DNA from: CBDCUQ01 sp965222835
GTDB taxonomy: Bacteria; Pseudomonadota; Alphaproteobacteria; Rhizobiales; Hyphomicrobiaceae
Length of the DNA stretch: 64,000 nt
NCBI GenBank assembly: GCA_965222835.1
Contig: CBDCUQ010000004.1
Location: 1,364,001-1,428,000, forward strand
Reading direction: 5' to 3'
Shown: one piece after another, positions 62,462 through 64,000 of the stretch
How positions within the stretch are numbered: the first letter of the stretch is position 1
Layout: every line of letters begins with the position of its first letter
Notes under the pieces: generated by a model
The model's database searches: none
What the model was told of the DNA's origin: nothing
What the model saw: only the letters and a program-made list of their open reading frames with translations
Program-made: the position numbers and the translations under genes

Positions 62462-64000
62462 TCACGCGCGCTCAAACCGCTTGAATTTTATCCGGTGTGG
62501 CTCGACAGCGGCGTCGCCCAAACGGCGCTTCTTATCGGCCTCATAGTCGGCGAAGTTGCCTTCGAACCATTCGACGTGGCTGTCGCCTTCGAAGGCAAGA
62601 ATGTGAGTTGCGAGCCGATCGAGGAAGAAGCGATCGTGCGAGATCACGACGGCGCATCCCGGAAAATCCTCCAGCGCGGCTTCTAACGAACCAAGCGTTT
62701 CTGTATCGAGATCGTTCGTCGGCTCATCGAGCAGCAACAGGTTGCCGCCTTCCTTCAGCATCTTGGCGAGATGTACGCGATTGCGTTCACCGCCCGACAG
62801 AAGCCCCACCTTCTTTTGCTGATCGGGGCCCTTGAAGTTGAACCATCCGCAATAGGCCCGGCTGTTCACCTCCTTTTTCTCACCGAGTTTCATCACATCG
62901 AGGCCGCCGGAAATTTCCTCCCACACGGTCTTTTTTCCGTCGAGGTGATCACGGGATTGGTCGACATAGGAGAGCTTCACCGTCTCGCCCAATCGGATGG
63001 TGCCGCCATCGGGTTCCTCTTGCCCGGTGATCATGCGGAACAGCGTGGTCTTGCCCGCACCGTTAGGGCCGATAACACCTACGATGCCGCCCGGTGGCAA
63101 CCTGAAGCTCAAGTTGTCGAAGAGAAGCCGGTCGCCAAATCCCTTGGAGAGATTTTCGGCTTCGATGACGACACCACCGAGGCGCGGAGGCGGGGCAAGT
63201 TGTATGGTCGCCCGACCCGTTTGCTCGCGGCCGGCTTCCTCGACCAGTTTGTCGAACGCGGTGATACGCGCTTTGGACTTTGCCTGGCGCGCCTTGGGTG
63301 AGGCGCGGATCCATTCGAGTTCGCGTGAGATGGTTCTCTGTTTGCCCTCTTCGGCTGCCTTCTCGGCTTCCGCGCGCTTTGCCTTCTGCTCGAGCCACGA
63401 GGAATAATTTCCTTTCCACGGCACGCCTTCGCCGCGGTCCAATTCGAGCGTCCAGTCCGTCAGATTGTCGAGGAAGTAGCGGTCATGGGTGACCAAGATG
63501 ACGCAACCCGCGTATTCCTTGAGATAGCGCTCAAGCCAGGCCACGCTTTCGGCGTCGAGATGGTTGGTTGGCTCGTCGAGGAGGAGAATATCTGGTTTCG
63601 ATAGCAAAAGGCGCGTCAATGCCACGCGGCGCTTCTCACCACCTGACAGCTTGGTGACGTCCGCGTCACCAGGCGGGCAGCGCAGCGCATCGAGCGCTTG
63701 TTCGACTTGTGTATCGAGATCCCATAAATTTTGTGCGTCGATTTGATCCTGCAGCTCGGTCATTTCGTCGGCCGTTTCTTCGGAGTAATTGGCCGCGATT
63801 TCATTGAACCGATCCATGATGGCCTTCTTTTCCGCGACGCCGTCCATAGCATTGCCGAGCACATCTTTCTCCGGATCGAGTTCAGGCTCCTGTGGCAGGT
63901 AGCCGACCTTGATGCCGTCCGCCGCCCACGCTTCGCCGACGAAGTCCGTCATCTCTCCGGCCATGATCTTGAGCAGTGTGGATTTGCCGGCGCCGTTGAG
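62462..64000 (-). CDS. ettA: ABC-F translation factor (EttA-like), 5' end missing
   Basis: An ABC-F family ATPase with two ATP-binding domains; the gene begins beyond the right edge. The first visible residues, up to the window end, are LNGAGKSTLLKIMAGEM, the Walker A of domain one. Its signature is LSGGEKRRVALTRLLLSKPDILLLDEPTNHLD; a PtIM-type linker follows (LVTHDRYFLDNL, WLEQKAKRAEAEKAAEE), then domain two with GPNGAGKTTLF, LLSGGERNRVHLAKML and LLLLDEPTNDLD. The order and KRRLGD tail match EttA, which regulates the ribosome in response to ADP/ATP. The start and promoter are not visible. Confidence 0.92.
   Translation of the reverse strand, partial: LNGAGKSTLLKIMAGEMTDFVGEAWAADGIKVGYLPQEPELDPEKDVLGNAMDGVAEKKAIMDRFNEIAANYSEETADEMTELQDQIDAQNLWDLDTQVEQALDALRCPPGDADVTKLSGGEKRRVALTRLLLSKPDILLLDEPTNHLDAESVAWLERYLKEYAGCVILVTHDRYFLDNLTDWTLELDRGEGVPWKGNYSSWLEQKAKRAEAEKAAEEGKQRTISRELEWIRASPKARQAKSKARITAFDKLVEEAGREQTGRATIQLAPPPRLGGVVIEAENLSKGFGDRLLFDNLSFRLPPGGIVGVIGPNGAGKTTLFRMITGQEEPDGGTIRLGETVKLSYVDQSRDHLDGKKTVWEEISGGLDVMKLGEKKEVNSRAYCGWFNFKGPDQQKKVGLLSGGERNRVHLAKMLKEGGNLLLLDEPTNDLDTETLGSLEAALEDFPGCAVVISHDRFFLDRLATHILAFEGDSHVEWFEGNFADYEADKKRRLGDAAVEPHRIKFKRFERA

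Noticed and set aside
1..64000. CRISPR arrays, insertion sequences, prophage, rRNA
   Set aside because: No regularly spaced repeats, transposase or integrase genes, phage modules or rRNA sequences were seen.

Overview
The window looks like the chromosome of an alphaproteobacterium of the order Hyphomicrobiales, possibly Hyphomicrobiaceae. The family placement is inference. The order-level call rests on two gene orders: an IscR-type regulator, a class I cysteine desulfurase and SufB in a row, and bamE divergent from a run of CBP3-like chaperone, YceD, plsX, fabH, ihfA and MerR. A K+-independent proton pyrophosphatase and a biotin-dependent acyl-CoA carboxylase fit the same assignment. I see no rRNA, insertion sequence, prophage or CRISPR array. 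Two tRNA genes are present, Pro(GGG) and Leu(GAG).

Layout. 1-2450: start of a suf operon on the minus strand with an IscR-type regulator and a good promoter. 2746-4133: a cytochrome P450 broken by one frameshift in a T run. 4396-9746: a TM-helix-repeat (MscS-like) membrane protein with a strong terminator, an alpha/beta hydrolase, anmK, tyrS and a small secreted protein. 10178-13392: a Wzz/tyrosine-kinase-like polysaccharide co-polymerase whose P-loop lysine is gone, followed by a WecG/TagA-family glycosyltransferase. 13402-20550: a polyamine uptake and catabolism island, with a PuuA-like synthetase divergent from a PotFGHI-type ABC transporter and a PuuB-like oxidase, and a palindrome over the presumed potF promoter. 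20625-21687: a methyltransferase and tRNA-Pro. 21749-27788: fatty-acid and phospholipid synthesis genes with an Sfp-type transferase, MerR, IHF-alpha, FabH, PlsX, YceD, a CBP3-like chaperone and divergent BamE.

27879-36884: hppA followed by poorly characterised genes (DUF937, YjbQ, DUF4349, an isoprenylcysteine-methyltransferase-like membrane protein, DUF4287, a long periplasmic coiled-coil protein) and mgtE. 37135-39405: two tandem secreted polysaccharide deacetylases. 39451-43449: tRNA-Leu, lipB, a small secreted protein, acylphosphatase and pccA. 43697-49625: a duplicated EF-hand-like protein, an MgtC/DUF4010 membrane protein, a membrane protein with a phage-primase-like C-terminal segment, and a secreted peptidoglycan-binding protein. 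49691-59562: cutA, nadK, gor, a DUF2059 protein, rpiA, a GabD-like dehydrogenase, gph, a small secreted protein and topA. 60110-62290: a two-gene cassette (JmjC/cupin-like oxygenase plus CelD/BioF2-type acyltransferase) of visibly lower GC content. The window closes inside an ABC-F (EttA-like) gene.

How the genes work together. The polyamine genes form one uptake-to-oxidation route, and the dehydrogenase at 53795-55240 could finish it by oxidising succinate semialdehyde. The plsX-fabH block makes acyl chains, and the Sfp-type transferase beside it may activate a carrier protein. Most of the window is ordinary housekeeping sequence. The parts most worth a second look are the cupin/acyltransferase cassette, the membrane protein with the primase-like tail, the degenerate polysaccharide tyrosine-kinase, the frameshifted P450 and the operator-like palindrome at potF.
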